From contig CALOBV010000005.1 in the NCBI GenBank assembly GCA_942491535.1, forward strand, positions 124,001-188,000: DNA of 64,000 bases, given 5' to 3'. Position 1 is the first letter of the stretch. Every line of letters starts with the position of its first letter. The stretch is from JAUVKT01 sp942491535 (GTDB taxonomy: Bacteria > Bacteroidota > Bacteroidia > Bacteroidales > VadinHA17). A model generated the notes under the pieces. It made no database searches. It saw only the letters and a list, made by a program, of their open reading frames with translations, and had not been told where the DNA came from. Position numbers and translations under genes: made by a program. This document shows, piece by piece, positions 43,606 through 53,353 of the stretch.

Positions 43606-45558
43606 ATGCTGATCAATAATTTAACATACTGGTCAGTAAGAAAGAAGGTAACGATAATATTATTCGTTATCCTCTTATTTGTGTGTCCCTACACCTTCTC
43701 ACAGAATAAGAACACATCACTTGTTCCGCTGAAAGTCAAAAAAGGATCATATGTATTTCTATATGACAGCCTCTACTATTTCAATCATGATACAATATTG
43801 TATCTCTCCAATTCCCTTATTCCCGACGACCCGGAGGATATTGAGAAAACAAAGGTCTTCTACGACTCTCTTCAGGCAAAAGCTTCCCGCAGAGCTCTGA
43901 CCAAGAGATTATATGACCTGGCAATAGTCTTGCCTCCTGATGCTAATAACCAGGATCGAAGACAAAAGATTGTTAACGATTACAGCGATAGTGAAGGCAA
44001 AGTAATCAGGAAAATAACTATTAATAGACTCGACCCCTTTGGCACAAATATTAACGATCCTGAGTCTGATGATGCCTCCGGGTTTTCAGAGTTCCTTAAC
44101 CGTACACATCCCGTAACGAAGGAATTTGTTCTTCGTAACTATTTAATGTTCAAAGAAGGCGATCAATTCTCCTCATTCGAGCTCAGTGAATCTGAGAGAA
44201 TAATCAGGAAACTGAAATTTATCGATGATGCCAAAATAGTAGTAATTCCCGTTAGCGAAGAAATGGTTGATATTTATATTGTTACACGGGATATTTATTC
44301 TCTGGGTCTAAATTATGAGATCAGGGGAGCTAAATCCGGCACTATTGAATTATTTGAACGAAGCCTTTTCGGACTTGGACACGATTTTGTTATCTCATTT
44401 CCCTATGACTACTACGTAGATCACTATGGTCTTGGATATCAGGTAGCCTATAAAATGAGGAATATTGCGAAATCACTGATAGATGCTTCAGCAACATATT
44501 CCAATGCTCTTGGAAAGGAGTATTATGATCTGAGTTTCCAGAGAAAGTTTCTATCGGCTACTACAAAATATGCAGGTGGATTTAGTATTAGAGAAACACT
44601 TACTTCAAGCGATCTTGATACCCTGGAATCAGAAGTGCCGCTAGAGTATAATAATCTTGATATCTGGCTCGGAAGGTCTTTTATGATAGATAAATCGAGT
44701 ATGACCAGGCTGGTTTTTGCCGCTCGCCATGTCAATAATAATGTATATGAAAGACCCGAGATTACCAGTACGTCTTACTATGCATTACAGAAATACAGGG
44801 TAATCCTGGGCTCCTTATCCCTTGTTAAACAGAATTATTTTAAGACAAGCCTGATATACAACTACGGCAGAACCGAGGATATTCCCTATGGCAGCAAATT
44901 TAATATTACTTACGGACGAGAAATTAATGAGTTTAAGATTAGAGATTATTATGGATTAGGCATATCTATGGCAAACTTCCCTGGCAAAATTGGGTACTTC
45001 TATATAAATGCTCAAGTAGGATTCTTCCACAACGGTGGTTCTGCAGAGCAGGGAGCACTTGATCTGGAAGCTAATTATATATCTAATCTTACATCTGTAG
45101 GCAAATATCGTTTCCGCTACTTTGCAAACCTGAGATATACCAAAGGATATAACCGTTTTGATGATGAATACCTCAGAATCGAGAATAATACAGGAATAAG
45201 GGGCTTCTCCAACGATACTATCAGGCCTGATCAAAGACTGATACTCAATCTTGAAACTATCTCATTTACACCTATTTATGTATATGGATTCCGCTTTGCA
45301 CTATATGGTTTTGCCGATATAGGAATATTTTCAAACAGCGATCCTTTTACTGTAAACAGTAATGTTATATCAGAGATTGGTCTCGGCCTCAGAATTAGAA
45401 ATGATAATCTGATATTCAAGACAATTCAGTTGCGCTTCAGTTACTTCCCACTGAGCCCGCCTTATTCAACTACCCAAAACTTCGATATAACAGGTGAAAA
45501 ATTACTCGAATCCAAAACATTCGACCCGGCTTCACCGAGAATAATTTACTACAGGTGA
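43606..45558 (+). CDS. POTRA-plus-beta-barrel outer-membrane protein (BamA/TamA-like), 650 aa
   Basis: A hydrophobic signal segment (about residues 12-33, ending TFSQ) is followed by a POTRA-like region: GKVIRKITINRLDPFGT, FVLRNYLMFKEGDQFSSFELSESERIIRKLKFIDDAKIVVIPV and VDIYIVTRDIYSLG. The C-terminal 400 residues are barrel-like strands, with an RGFSNDTIRPDQRLILNLE segment resembling the RGF/Y loop of Omp85 proteins and a final strand IQLRFSYFPL. It probably belongs to the Omp85 superfamily, but which substrate it inserts or exports is unknown. It may be co-transcribed with proS and the unknown gene before it. Confidence 0.75.
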   Translation: MLINNLTYWSVRKKVTIILFVILLFVCPYTFSQNKNTSLVPLKVKKGSYVFLYDSLYYFNHDTILYLSNSLIPDDPEDIEKTKVFYDSLQAKASRRALTKRLYDLAIVLPPDANNQDRRQKIVNDYSDSEGKVIRKITINRLDPFGTNINDPESDDASGFSEFLNRTHPVTKEFVLRNYLMFKEGDQFSSFELSESERIIRKLKFIDDAKIVVIPVSEEMVDIYIVTRDIYSLGLNYEIRGAKSGTIELFERSLFGLGHDFVISFPYDYYVDHYGLGYQVAYKMRNIAKSLIDASATYSNALGKEYYDLSFQRKFLSATTKYAGGFSIRETLTSSDLDTLESEVPLEYNNLDIWLGRSFMIDKSSMTRLVFAARHVNNNVYERPEITSTSYYALQKYRVILGSLSLVKQNYFKTSLIYNYGRTEDIPYGSKFNITYGREINEFKIRDYYGLGISMANFPGKIGYFYINAQVGFFHNGGSAEQGALDLEANYISNLTSVGKYRFRYFANLRYTKGYNRFDDEYLRIENNTGIRGFSNDTIRPDQRLILNLETISFTPIYVYGFRFALYGFADIGIFSNSDPFTVNSNVISEIGLGLRIRNDNLIFKTIQLRFSYFPLSPPYSTTQNFDITGEKLLESKTFDPASPRIIYYR

Positions 45559-45622
45559 TAATACCTGTCGGTAAGACGGATTATTAAATAAAAGCTATTT
45601 TTGCATTAAATCTTGTTTCTGG

Positions 45623-46948
45623 ATGAACATGTTAGAAAAGACAAGCGATTTTATTACCCGGAATAAGCTGGTGGCTGACAATGACAGTCTTCTTCTGGCT
45701 GTTAGCGGAGGAATAGACTCAATGGTTATGCTAAGCATATTCAGGCAACTCAACTACTCAATATCTGTTGCACACTGCAACTTTTCTTTAAGGGGAAAAG
45801 AATCTGATAACGACCAGAAATTTGTGCTTGAGTATTGCTCCAGGGAAAGGATACCTTTTTTTACTAAAACTTTCAACACACTGAAGTTTGCAGAAGAAAA
45901 TGGTCTTTCCATACAAATGGCTGCTAGAGAACTAAGGTATAGTTGGTTTGAGGAAGTAAGATCCGAAAATAATTTTGATTCAATTCTCCTGGGACATAAT
46001 TGGGATGATGTAATTGAGACTTTCTTTATTAATCTTGCCAGGGGAACAGGCATTAAGGGCTTAACAGGGATTAAACCATCGAATGGAAGGCTGGCCAGGC
46101 CACTTTTATATGCATCGAGGGAAGATATAGAAAAATATGCATCAGATAATAAGATCGATTACCGGGAAGATTCAACAAACATTGAAACAAAATACAAGAG
46201 AAACAAGATTAGACATAAGATCATCCCTTTGTTCAATGAACTGAATCCATCATTTTTGTCGTCGATGGAACTAACTATTAAGCACCTTGATGAAGCACAG
46301 GAAGTAATTAACAATAATATCAAAATTGTCAAAGACAGGGTTTTTGTAACCCGCAATGCTGATATCTCAGTAAAAATAAATGACTTATTAGGATTAGAGC
46401 CTATCGATCTATACATATACGAACTATTCAATGACTTCGGAATAGGTCAAAATGGAATTGATGAGCTTAAAAAACTTATTTCTGCTTCACCGGGCAAACA
46501 AATTACTACAAAAACTCATACAATACTGAAAGACAGGGATGAGCTTCTAATATCAAAAGCCGTAGAGAATAATCAAAATATATCTGAATCCCTTACTGTT
46601 GATAAAGTTCAGGATATTAAAGGGTATCAGATTAAGGTAGTCCCGGCAGCAGATATTATTATAAGCAAAGATTCGAATACTGCCTACCTTGATTATGACA
46701 AGATAAAATTTCCTCTTACAATACGTAAATGGAAAGAAGGCGATTGGTTTTATCCTCTGGGAATGAAGGGTAAAAAGAAACTGAGCGATTTTTTTGTCGA
46801 TCTCAAGATCCCCTTAAACAGAAAAGACAGTATTAACATCTTCTTATCGGATGGAAGGATTTTATGGGTTGCGGGCTACAGGATTGATAACCGCTTCTGC
46901 GTTACTGATCTTACCCGAGATGTGCTTGTAATATCAATGAAAGCTTAA
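45623..46948 (+). CDS. tilS: tRNA(Ile)-lysidine synthase
   Basis: The 441-aa enzyme converts C34 of the CAU tRNA-Ile to lysidine so that it reads AUA. The PP-loop LAVSGGIDSMVML (about residue 25-37), the HCNFSLRGKESDND loop, LGHNWDDVIETFFINLARGTGIKGL and the C-terminal domain (FPLTIRKWKEGDWFYPLGMKGKKKLSDFFVD) are all present. Two start codons, 45623 and 45629, are equally possible; a TATTTTTG -7-like box lies at 45596-45603. The stop overlaps the stop of the convergent tyrA by four bases. Confidence 0.95.
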   Translation: MNMLEKTSDFITRNKLVADNDSLLLAVSGGIDSMVMLSIFRQLNYSISVAHCNFSLRGKESDNDQKFVLEYCSRERIPFFTKTFNTLKFAEENGLSIQMAARELRYSWFEEVRSENNFDSILLGHNWDDVIETFFINLARGTGIKGLTGIKPSNGRLARPLLYASREDIEKYASDNKIDYREDSTNIETKYKRNKIRHKIIPLFNELNPSFLSSMELTIKHLDEAQEVINNNIKIVKDRVFVTRNADISVKINDLLGLEPIDLYIYELFNDFGIGQNGIDELKKLISASPGKQITTKTHTILKDRDELLISKAVENNQNISESLTVDKVQDIKGYQIKVVPAADIIISKDSNTAYLDYDKIKFPLTIRKWKEGDWFYPLGMKGKKKLSDFFVDLKIPLNRKDSINIFLSDGRILWVAGYRIDNRFCVTDLTRDVLVISMKA

Positions 46949-47733
46949 TTTACTGCCCCTATATTAAGTCGAAGCCTGTCGAATAGTTGATGTAACTCAT
47001 CCTCCTTTTCATTTTCCAGCATCGAAATAAGATCTTCTAGTCGTTTCATAATTTCGTGAAGTTTCCCAATAGAATATTTATTGAGTAATATCCCGCTAAG
47101 TAAATCATCATCTTCCGACAGTAAACCTCTTGCTATATCAAGGTGAGCCTTAAATGTGGTTCCCGGTACTTCCAGCTTCTTCATACAGGCCGAAAAGACA
47201 ATAGTTGAGCTAAAAGGGACAGATAAAGAATACGCAATAATCTGGTCGTGCTCCACAAAGCTATACTCAAATATTTTTAGTTTGAGTGATCTGTAAAAAT
47301 CCATATAAAACTTCTTTCCTGCAGGGTCAGATTCTTTAATAATAATAGCATTCTGGTCGCTCAGGTTTCTAATATTTCCAAATGTCGGCCCAAACATAGG
47401 ATGGGTGGATACAAATCTACGCCCGCTTTTCCTGTAATACTCTTCCAGTCCGTTCTTAACGGAGGTAATATCAGATAATATGCAATCATCGGGTAGCATC
47501 GGCATAATTCTGTCAAAGGCCTTTTCAGTCTGCTTCAGGCCGACAGCATTAATTACAAGCTGAGGCTTAAAAGCCAGAATCTCTTCAGGCTCCATAAATC
47601 TATAAGTATTGAAAATGTATTTTAAGCTGTCTGGATTCGTATCAAATACACCTACTTCATAGTCCAGACATAAGGTCTCAGCCATCCATGATCCCATTTT
47701 CCCGGCACCCGCAATAAGTATTCTTTTAATCAT
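46945..47733 (-). CDS. tyrA: Prephenate dehydrogenase
   Basis: This is a 262-aa stand-alone prephenate dehydrogenase with an N-terminal NAD(P) Rossmann fold (ILIAGAGKMGSWMAE), the substrate/cofactor loops INAVGLKQTEKAF, SDITSVKNGLEEYYRKSGRRFVSTHPMFGP and the helical dimerisation domain. It oxidatively decarboxylates prephenate to 4-hydroxyphenylpyruvate, the tyrosine-specific step. Last gene of the aromatic operon; its start ATG overlaps the aroC stop by one base. Its presence agrees with a Tyr-rich attenuator at the operon start. Confidence 0.93.
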   Translation of the reverse strand: MIKRILIAGAGKMGSWMAETLCLDYEVGVFDTNPDSLKYIFNTYRFMEPEEILAFKPQLVINAVGLKQTEKAFDRIMPMLPDDCILSDITSVKNGLEEYYRKSGRRFVSTHPMFGPTFGNIRNLSDQNAIIIKESDPAGKKFYMDFYRSLKLKIFEYSFVEHDQIIAYSLSVPFSSTIVFSACMKKLEVPGTTFKAHLDIARGLLSEDDDLLSGILLNKYSIGKLHEIMKRLEDLISMLENEKEDELHQLFDRLRLNIGAVN

Positions 47734-48731
47734 TATAAAATTTCCCTTTCTCCGTTTATTCCTCTGTCTGTCAAAAAGAGATCAGCCAGGGCAATTGCTG
47801 CGGCCGACTCAATAATTACGGGCATTCGAAGTGCAATGCAAGCATCATGTCGTCCTTCAACTTTAAGTTCTACCAGCTTATCTTTCTCAAGATCAACTGT
47901 CTCCTGAGGCCTGGATATACTTGATGTGGGTTTTACGGCAACTCTGAAATAAATCTCATTACCATTACTTATACCACCATTTATTCCTCCTGCATTATTA
48001 GAAGCCGTTGTTCCCTGTTTATCAATTATCATATCATTATGATCAGATCCCCTCATGGCAGCAGCTCTGAAACCAGACCCGAATTCTATACCTTTTATTG
48101 CGGGTATAGAGAATACAAGGGCCGATATATGCGATTCAAGCGACATAAAGAAGGGTTCACCAAGGCCTGCAGGCACCCCTTTAACAGAACACTCAATAAT
48201 TCCTCCAACAGAATCATTATCGGCAAGGGCTTCTGTTATAACATCTTCTATTTCTTTTGAGCCTCCAACCTCGGAAACAACAGCTTTAATTGTGGTGTCT
48301 CCAAGAATTTTTCTGGCAAAAACCCCGGCAACTACAATGCCCCATGTGAGGCGTCCGGAAAAGTGGCCACCTCCGCGCGTATCGGCATTTCCTCCATATT
48401 TAATTCTGGAAGTCATATCCGCATGACCGGGACGGGGTACATTTTTTAACTTATCATAATCAGAAGATACCTTATTTGTATTATTTGTGGATATTACAAT
48501 TGGTGCACCGCTTGTTGTTCCATTGAATATCCCTGAAAGTACGACAGGCATATCATGCTCCTGCCTTGGCGTTGTTCCTTTTGCACCTGGCTTTCTTCTT
48601 TCAAGTTCCTTCAATAACTCTTCCTCGGTAATTTTAATTCCGGGCGGACAACCATCAATCATAATACCTACTGCCGGGCCATGAGATTCACCAAATACAG
48701 AGACCCTGAAAAGTTTTCCAAATGTATTCAT
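47733..48731 (-). CDS. aroC: Chorismate synthase
   Basis: The 332-aa FMN-dependent enzyme converts EPSP to chorismate. Signatures are FRVSVFGESHGPAVGIMIDGCP, the second pattern HADMTSRIKYGGNADTRGGGHFSGRLT and the third FRAAAMRGSDHNDM, with NNAGGINGGISNG. It is somewhat shorter than many homologues (about 360) but retains all signatures. It overlaps tyrA by one base and lies seven bases from aroA. Confidence 0.96.
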   Translation of the reverse strand: MNTFGKLFRVSVFGESHGPAVGIMIDGCPPGIKITEEELLKELERRKPGAKGTTPRQEHDMPVVLSGIFNGTTSGAPIVISTNNTNKVSSDYDKLKNVPRPGHADMTSRIKYGGNADTRGGGHFSGRLTWGIVVAGVFARKILGDTTIKAVVSEVGGSKEIEDVITEALADNDSVGGIIECSVKGVPAGLGEPFFMSLESHISALVFSIPAIKGIEFGSGFRAAAMRGSDHNDMIIDKQGTTASNNAGGINGGISNGNEIYFRVAVKPTSSISRPQETVDLEKDKLVELKVEGRHDACIALRMPVIIESAAAIALADLFLTDRGINGEREIL

Positions 48732-48738
48732 CTTCGAA

Positions 48739-49998
48739 TTAATTAATTAGTTCAATACTAAGACCGAGTTTCGAAACATCATTGAAGAATCCCGGGTAAG
48801 ATTTACTTACGGCCTCTGCACCTTTTATTTTTACCTGACCCTCTGCTCCTGCAGCGGCAATTGCCAGGGCCATGGCTATTCTATGATCATCGTGCGAATC
48901 AACTTCTCCTGATCTTACCCCCCGGTTTCCAAAAATCTCCATAGAATCATTCCTTATAACTATATCCACACCCAACCTGGCAAACTCAAGTTTCAGTGCT
49001 TCAGACCTGTTACTTTCCTTGCTTACCAGTCTGCCTGTTCCCCTTAGTACCGACTTACCATTACAATATGCGGCAAGTGTGGTTAAGGGAGGTGCTAGGT
49101 CGGGACAATCGGATATATCAAATTCAAAGGGTTTAAGATTGCCCGGTGCAATAATCAACTTATTCTTTCCTGTCTCAATTCTTGCACCTGCTTTACGCAA
49201 AACATCAATTATTACCTTATCTGACTGAACAGAACTAATAGACAATCCCTTTATCGTGAGGGGCCCTGATATTGCACCAAGTACTGCAATAAATGATATT
49301 CCACTCCAGTCCTCTTCAACCCGATAACGGGCCGGTTTATAGACCTGCTTTCCTTTAATATATATTTCCCGGTAATCCCGGTTATCAATTTTAATACCAA
49401 ATGACTCTAACACACTAATTGTCAGGTCTATGTATGGCTTGCTCTTCAGGGAATCAATTAATAGTACCGAGTCTTCTTCAAGTAGAGGAAGAGCAAACAA
49501 TAAGCCGCTAATCAGTTGAGAGCTGATTGAACCATCTATCTTCAATCTCGTGCCGTGTATCGGTCCCTTGATTTTTACAGGAAGAAAACCATTTGCTGAT
49601 TCTGCCCTTGCCCCAAGCTTTCTCAAAGAATCTTCTATCATTGCCATCGGGCGTTTCATTACGGATCCCGAACCACTGATAGTAATTTCTTCATTGCATA
49701 ATGATGCAATTGCTGAGAACAATCTTACACCAAGACCTGATTCTCCACAATTCAACTCCCTGCATACAGGTCTTAAGCCACCATTAATGCGTAGACTACT
49801 GCCATCCATCTCAATCCTGGCACCGAGGCATTCTGCCATCTTAAGTGCAGACAGAGAATCTGCCGAAGTAGAAATATTTGAAATAACAGACAAACCATCA
49901 GATAATAAAGCTGCAGCCACAGCCCTTTGCATAGAGCTCTTTGAAGCCTGAGAAGCTACAGTTCCGGAACAAATCGAGGGCTTTATCAGTGCAATCAT
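48739..49998 (-). CDS. aroA: 3-phosphoshikimate 1-carboxyvinyltransferase (EPSP synthase)
   Basis: The 419-aa two-domain enzyme joins shikimate-3-phosphate and PEP. The substrate Lys segment is ASKSSMQRAVAAALL. The usual GNAGTAxR loop reads NCGESGLGVRL, a variant that may affect inhibitor response. Catalytic Asp is in CPDLAPPLTTLA, KESNRSEALKLEFARLG holds the K-E/R region, and SHDDHRIAMALAIAA and EAVSKSYPGFFNDV are conserved. It starts one base after the aroB stop, so translation is probably coupled. Confidence 0.93.
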   Translation of the reverse strand: MIALIKPSICSGTVASQASKSSMQRAVAAALLSDGLSVISNISTSADSLSALKMAECLGARIEMDGSSLRINGGLRPVCRELNCGESGLGVRLFSAIASLCNEEITISGSGSVMKRPMAMIEDSLRKLGARAESANGFLPVKIKGPIHGTRLKIDGSISSQLISGLLFALPLLEEDSVLLIDSLKSKPYIDLTISVLESFGIKIDNRDYREIYIKGKQVYKPARYRVEEDWSGISFIAVLGAISGPLTIKGLSISSVQSDKVIIDVLRKAGARIETGKNKLIIAPGNLKPFEFDISDCPDLAPPLTTLAAYCNGKSVLRGTGRLVSKESNRSEALKLEFARLGVDIVIRNDSMEIFGNRGVRSGEVDSHDDHRIAMALAIAAAGAEGQVKIKGAEAVSKSYPGFFNDVSKLGLSIELIN

Positions 49999-49999
49999 A

Positions 50000-51028
50000 T
50001 TAAATTTTGTTTTCCATCCACGAAATAAGATCCTGGAGAGGCATCTCCCTTATAAATCCACTCCCAATATCATTTAACAGAACAAAATGAATTATATCTT
50101 TTTCTCTTTTCTTATCCCTTCTTACCAACTCTAAATAGGATCTGCATATTTCAGGAGCTCCGGAGATTAATCCAAGCGATTTCAACAAGGATATTATTCT
50201 ATCAAATTTGTCCTTACTGAGGTGGCCCTCCTCAAGTGAGATAAGAGAAGAAAAATACATACCCTGAGCTACAGCCAGTCCATGTTTCAGTCCGCTAGCT
50301 GACTCAATGGCATGACCAATGGTATGACCAAAATTAAGCAATCGCCTCTCCCCTTGCTCTCTTTCATCCTTTTCTACAATTTCCATCTTTATTTTAACAG
50401 ACCTTGTAACCAGCTTATTCATTAATTCGATGTTGCCAGCATTTACATCCTCTGAGCCTTCCTCAAGAATACCGAATAATGTACGATCGCGAATAAGCGA
50501 ATATTTAACAATCTCTGCAAGTCCAGACTTGAAATCTTCAGAAGGCAGAGTGCTTAGCATACGGGTATCGCACAAAACAAATTCGGGTTGAGTAAAACAT
50601 CCAATAACATTCTTGAATCCGCTACTATTGACTCCATTTTTGCCACCGATACTGGCATCTACCTGAGATAAAAGACTTGTAGAGACCAATCCGAACCTGA
50701 TACCTCTCATATACACTGAAGCTACAAATCCTGTTATATCACCAATAACTCCACCACCGATACCAAGTAAAAAATAGCTTCTGTCGACCTCCAGTTTAAG
50801 CAACTCCTTTACAAGCTGGCCAATGGTTTCAAGGCTTTTTGCGGACTCTCCCGGCGACAATTTAAGTACCTTACAATCTGGAAATTCATTTGAGTAGAAG
50901 CCCGATAAATTACTATCAGTAATAATAACAGTTTGTTTGGCAGGGATAAGGTCATTTACTTCTTCCCATCTTCGTCCAATTAATATATCCGATTTCTTAC
51001 CTCTTATTGAATAGAATAATTTTTCCAT
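50000..51028 (-). CDS. aroB: 3-dehydroquinate synthase
   Basis: The 342-aa NAD-dependent, metal-containing enzyme cyclises DAHP to 3-dehydroquinate. The glycine-rich NAD site LGIGGGVIGDITGFVASVYMRG, VSTSLLSQVDASIGGKNGVNS, and the metal ligands LLNFGHTIGHAIES plus HGLAVAQGM are present. It is separated by 42 bases from the DAHP synthase-chorismate mutase gene and abuts aroA. Confidence 0.96.
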   Translation of the reverse strand: MEKLFYSIRGKKSDILIGRRWEEVNDLIPAKQTVIITDSNLSGFYSNEFPDCKVLKLSPGESAKSLETIGQLVKELLKLEVDRSYFLLGIGGGVIGDITGFVASVYMRGIRFGLVSTSLLSQVDASIGGKNGVNSSGFKNVIGCFTQPEFVLCDTRMLSTLPSEDFKSGLAEIVKYSLIRDRTLFGILEEGSEDVNAGNIELMNKLVTRSVKIKMEIVEKDEREQGERRLLNFGHTIGHAIESASGLKHGLAVAQGMYFSSLISLEEGHLSKDKFDRIISLLKSLGLISGAPEICRSYLELVRRDKKREKDIIHFVLLNDIGSGFIREMPLQDLISWMENKI

Positions 51029-51070
51029 TTATGCACTGTTTCAGGTATTAAAGGTATTAATTCCGGCAGA

Positions 51071-52150
51071 TTAATTCATTACTCTATTCTGAAAGTTAAT
51101 AGATTCCTGGTGCACCTGCTTAAATATCTGAATAATAAACTGGTCGCTTAATCCCAGTTCCTTTGCTTTGCGGAGCCTGTCTTCAAGAATCTCAGACCAC
51201 CTGTTTGTTTGCAGTATGGTTATGTTTTCTTTCTTCTTATAAGCTCCGATTGCCTCTGAAATTGCCATCCTGCTCCTCAGTACTCTAAGCAATTCCTCAT
51301 CCCACTGGTCAATTTGTCGTCTGAGTCCTTCCAGACCCTCAAGTTGCTTAGATGATTTAACATCATGATTTCTTAAAATAAGTCTGTTAAGAATATCCTT
51401 CAATTGAGAAGGCGTTACCTGCTGATCCTTATCACTAAGTGCTTCATCAGGATTATAATGTGATTCTATAAACAAACCATCAAAGTCGAGATCCATGGCC
51501 GTTTGTGAGACATTAAACAGTAAATCTTTTGAGCCACAAATATGACTTGGATCTGTTACTATGGGAATATCAGGGATCCTTCTCTTCAGTTCTATTGGAA
51601 TTTCCCACTGTGGCGGATTGCGATAAGAGTTATCTCCATAGTAACTGAATCCCCTGTGTACAGCGATAAGATTCTTCAGTCCAACCTTGTTCAACCTTTG
51701 CAGGGCACCTATCCAAAGTTCAATATCAGGATTGATAGGATTTTTAACAAATACAGGCATATTATATCCTCTAAGAGCATCGGCAATCTCCTGTACAGCA
51801 AATGGATTCGCAGTTGTTCTGGCACCTATCCACAAAATATCTACTCCATGACGAATAGCTTCTTTAACATGCCATACATTTGCAACTTCAGTTGCGGTTA
51901 ATACACCTGTTTCCTCCTTTGCCTTTTTAAGCCATGGAAGCGCAATAGATCCCATACCTTCAAAGGTATCGGGTCGTGTACGGGGTTTCCAGATTCCTGC
52001 TCTGAAGATATTTATTCCTATTTCTTTCAGCTGCTTAGCTGTCTCCACTACCTGATATTCAGATTCTGCCGAACAGGGACCCGATATTAGCAAGGGTCTT
52101 TCATCATGGCAGCATAGCGGACTATTATCAAGACTTAACTCGTCGCTCAT
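51071..52150 (-). CDS. DAHP synthase fused to chorismate mutase
   Basis: The 359-aa bifunctional enzyme has an N-terminal type I-beta DAHP synthase barrel (LISGPCSAESEYQV, FRAGIWKPRTRPDTFEGMG, WIGARTTANPFAVQEIADAL, VKNPINPD, AVHRGFSYYG, VTDPSHICGSKDLL; about residues 1-255). A C-terminal AroQ-type chorismate mutase helix bundle follows (LEGLRRQIDQWDEELLRVLRSRMAISEAIGAYKK, about 275-355). It catalyses the first shikimate step and the chorismate-to-prephenate step, and the mutase domain is commonly an allosteric sensor for end products. It starts 11 bases after the aminotransferase stop. Confidence 0.95.
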   Translation of the reverse strand: MSDELSLDNSPLCCHDERPLLISGPCSAESEYQVVETAKQLKEIGINIFRAGIWKPRTRPDTFEGMGSIALPWLKKAKEETGVLTATEVANVWHVKEAIRHGVDILWIGARTTANPFAVQEIADALRGYNMPVFVKNPINPDIELWIGALQRLNKVGLKNLIAVHRGFSYYGDNSYRNPPQWEIPIELKRRIPDIPIVTDPSHICGSKDLLFNVSQTAMDLDFDGLFIESHYNPDEALSDKDQQVTPSQLKDILNRLILRNHDVKSSKQLEGLEGLRRQIDQWDEELLRVLRSRMAISEAIGAYKKKENITILQTNRWSEILEDRLRKAKELGLSDQFIIQIFKQVHQESINFQNRVMN

Positions 52151-52161
52151 AATTTAATATA

Positions 52162-53319
52162 TTATTGTGTTGATTTAATTCGTTTTAAGCTCCTACCCAG
52201 TAATTCTTCAGACAAACACAGTGAGGTACGCAGATATTTTCTACCATTTGTTCCAAAAACCGACCCCGGAGTAATAAAAATTCTATATTTCTCAAGTAAA
52301 TAATCCGAATAATCGTAAGATGATGAATACCCGGATGGGAGGCTCGACCATACAAAGAGCCCGGCCTGATCTTCTTTATAGGGTGAGCCCAGGCTCTTCA
52401 GTATTTCATAGACTATTTCCCTTCTTTTTTTATAGGTGGTGTTTAAATTATCTATCCACTGTCTTTCTGCTTTAAGAGCCTCAATAGCAGCTATCTGTAC
52501 AGGAAGAAACATTCCTGAATCTATATTGCTTTTTACCTTTAATACCTTATCAATATTATCTTCAGAACCAGCAATCATACCTACTCTCCATCCTGCCATA
52601 TTATAAGATTTACTAAGAGAGTTTAATTCCATAGAGTATCTCTTCGAAGGATCAAAAGAAAGAAGACTAATGGGCTCCGGATTAAGTATCAGACTGTATG
52701 GGTTATCATTTACAATCATTATATCATTTTCCTTCCCGAACTCAATTAAGTCCTTTAGTACGCTTGCAGAGGCAACCCTGCCGGTCGGCATATGAGGATA
52801 GTTTACCCACATAATTTTGACTCCTGAAAGATCCATACTTCGCAACTCTACCAAATCAGGTAACCAGCTGTTCTTCTCAATAAGGTTATAATATATTACC
52901 CGTGCACCGCATATCTTAGCTGCAGCAGCATATGCCGGATAGCCAGGATCAGGAATAAGAACTCCATCTGCTGCATTCAAAAATGCAAGGCTAACATGCA
53001 TTACTCCCTCCTTTGAACCCATAAGTGGTAAAATCTCTTTCTCAAAATCAAGGTTTACATTGTAAATTCCCCTGTACCATTCGCTAAATGCAATACGCAG
53101 ATCAGGAATACTGTTGTAGGCCTGGTAACCATGAGAATCATTTGATTTTAAAGTTTCGATAGCTTTTTCAATTACCCTTGATGAGGGTGCTAAATCAGGA
53201 TTACCTATACCCAGGTTTATAATATCTTCTCCACGCGCATTCAATTCTCTTATTTCTTTTAATTTGGAGGAGAAATAATATTCTTTAATTTGATTTAGTC
53301 TTCCGGCTGCTTTAGTCAT
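52162..53319 (-). CDS. Class I/II aminotransferase, probably aromatic
   Basis: The 385-aa PLP enzyme has the fold-type I signatures NLGIGNPDLAPSS, YPGY-type DPGYPAYAAAAKICGA, WVNYPHMPTGRVAS, DNPYSLI and the PLP Lys segment NSLSKSYNMAGWRVGM. Its place as first gene of the shikimate/Tyr operon, behind Tyr/Phe-rich leaders, suggests that it transaminates 4-hydroxyphenylpyruvate and phenylpyruvate. Sequence alone would also allow LL-diaminopimelate or aspartate aminotransferase activity. The ATG at 53319 lies just seven bases after the T-run of the second terminator and has no SD. Confidence 0.88.
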   Translation of the reverse strand: MTKAAGRLNQIKEYYFSSKLKEIRELNARGEDIINLGIGNPDLAPSSRVIEKAIETLKSNDSHGYQAYNSIPDLRIAFSEWYRGIYNVNLDFEKEILPLMGSKEGVMHVSLAFLNAADGVLIPDPGYPAYAAAAKICGARVIYYNLIEKNSWLPDLVELRSMDLSGVKIMWVNYPHMPTGRVASASVLKDLIEFGKENDIMIVNDNPYSLILNPEPISLLSFDPSKRYSMELNSLSKSYNMAGWRVGMIAGSEDNIDKVLKVKSNIDSGMFLPVQIAAIEALKAERQWIDNLNTTYKKRREIVYEILKSLGSPYKEDQAGLFVWSSLPSGYSSSYDYSDYLLEKYRIFITPGSVFGTNGRKYLRTSLCLSEELLGRSLKRIKSTQ

Positions 53320-53325
53320 AATATT

Positions 53326-53353
53326 AAAAAAAAATCCCGGTTTGATCCGGGAT
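53326..53353 (-). terminator. Second attenuator terminator (T2), upstream of the aminotransferase
   Basis: Minus strand ATCCCGG, loop ATCAAA, CCGGGAT, then eight T residues. The run ends seven bases before the aminotransferase ATG. Its 5' arm (TATCCC) can also pair with GGGATA overlapping the stop of leader peptide 2. Confidence 0.88.

Noticed and set aside
45551..45568. Inverted repeat ACAGGT / ACCTGT across the stop of the beta-barrel gene
   Set aside because: Only 6 bp and without a T-run; too weak to call a terminator.
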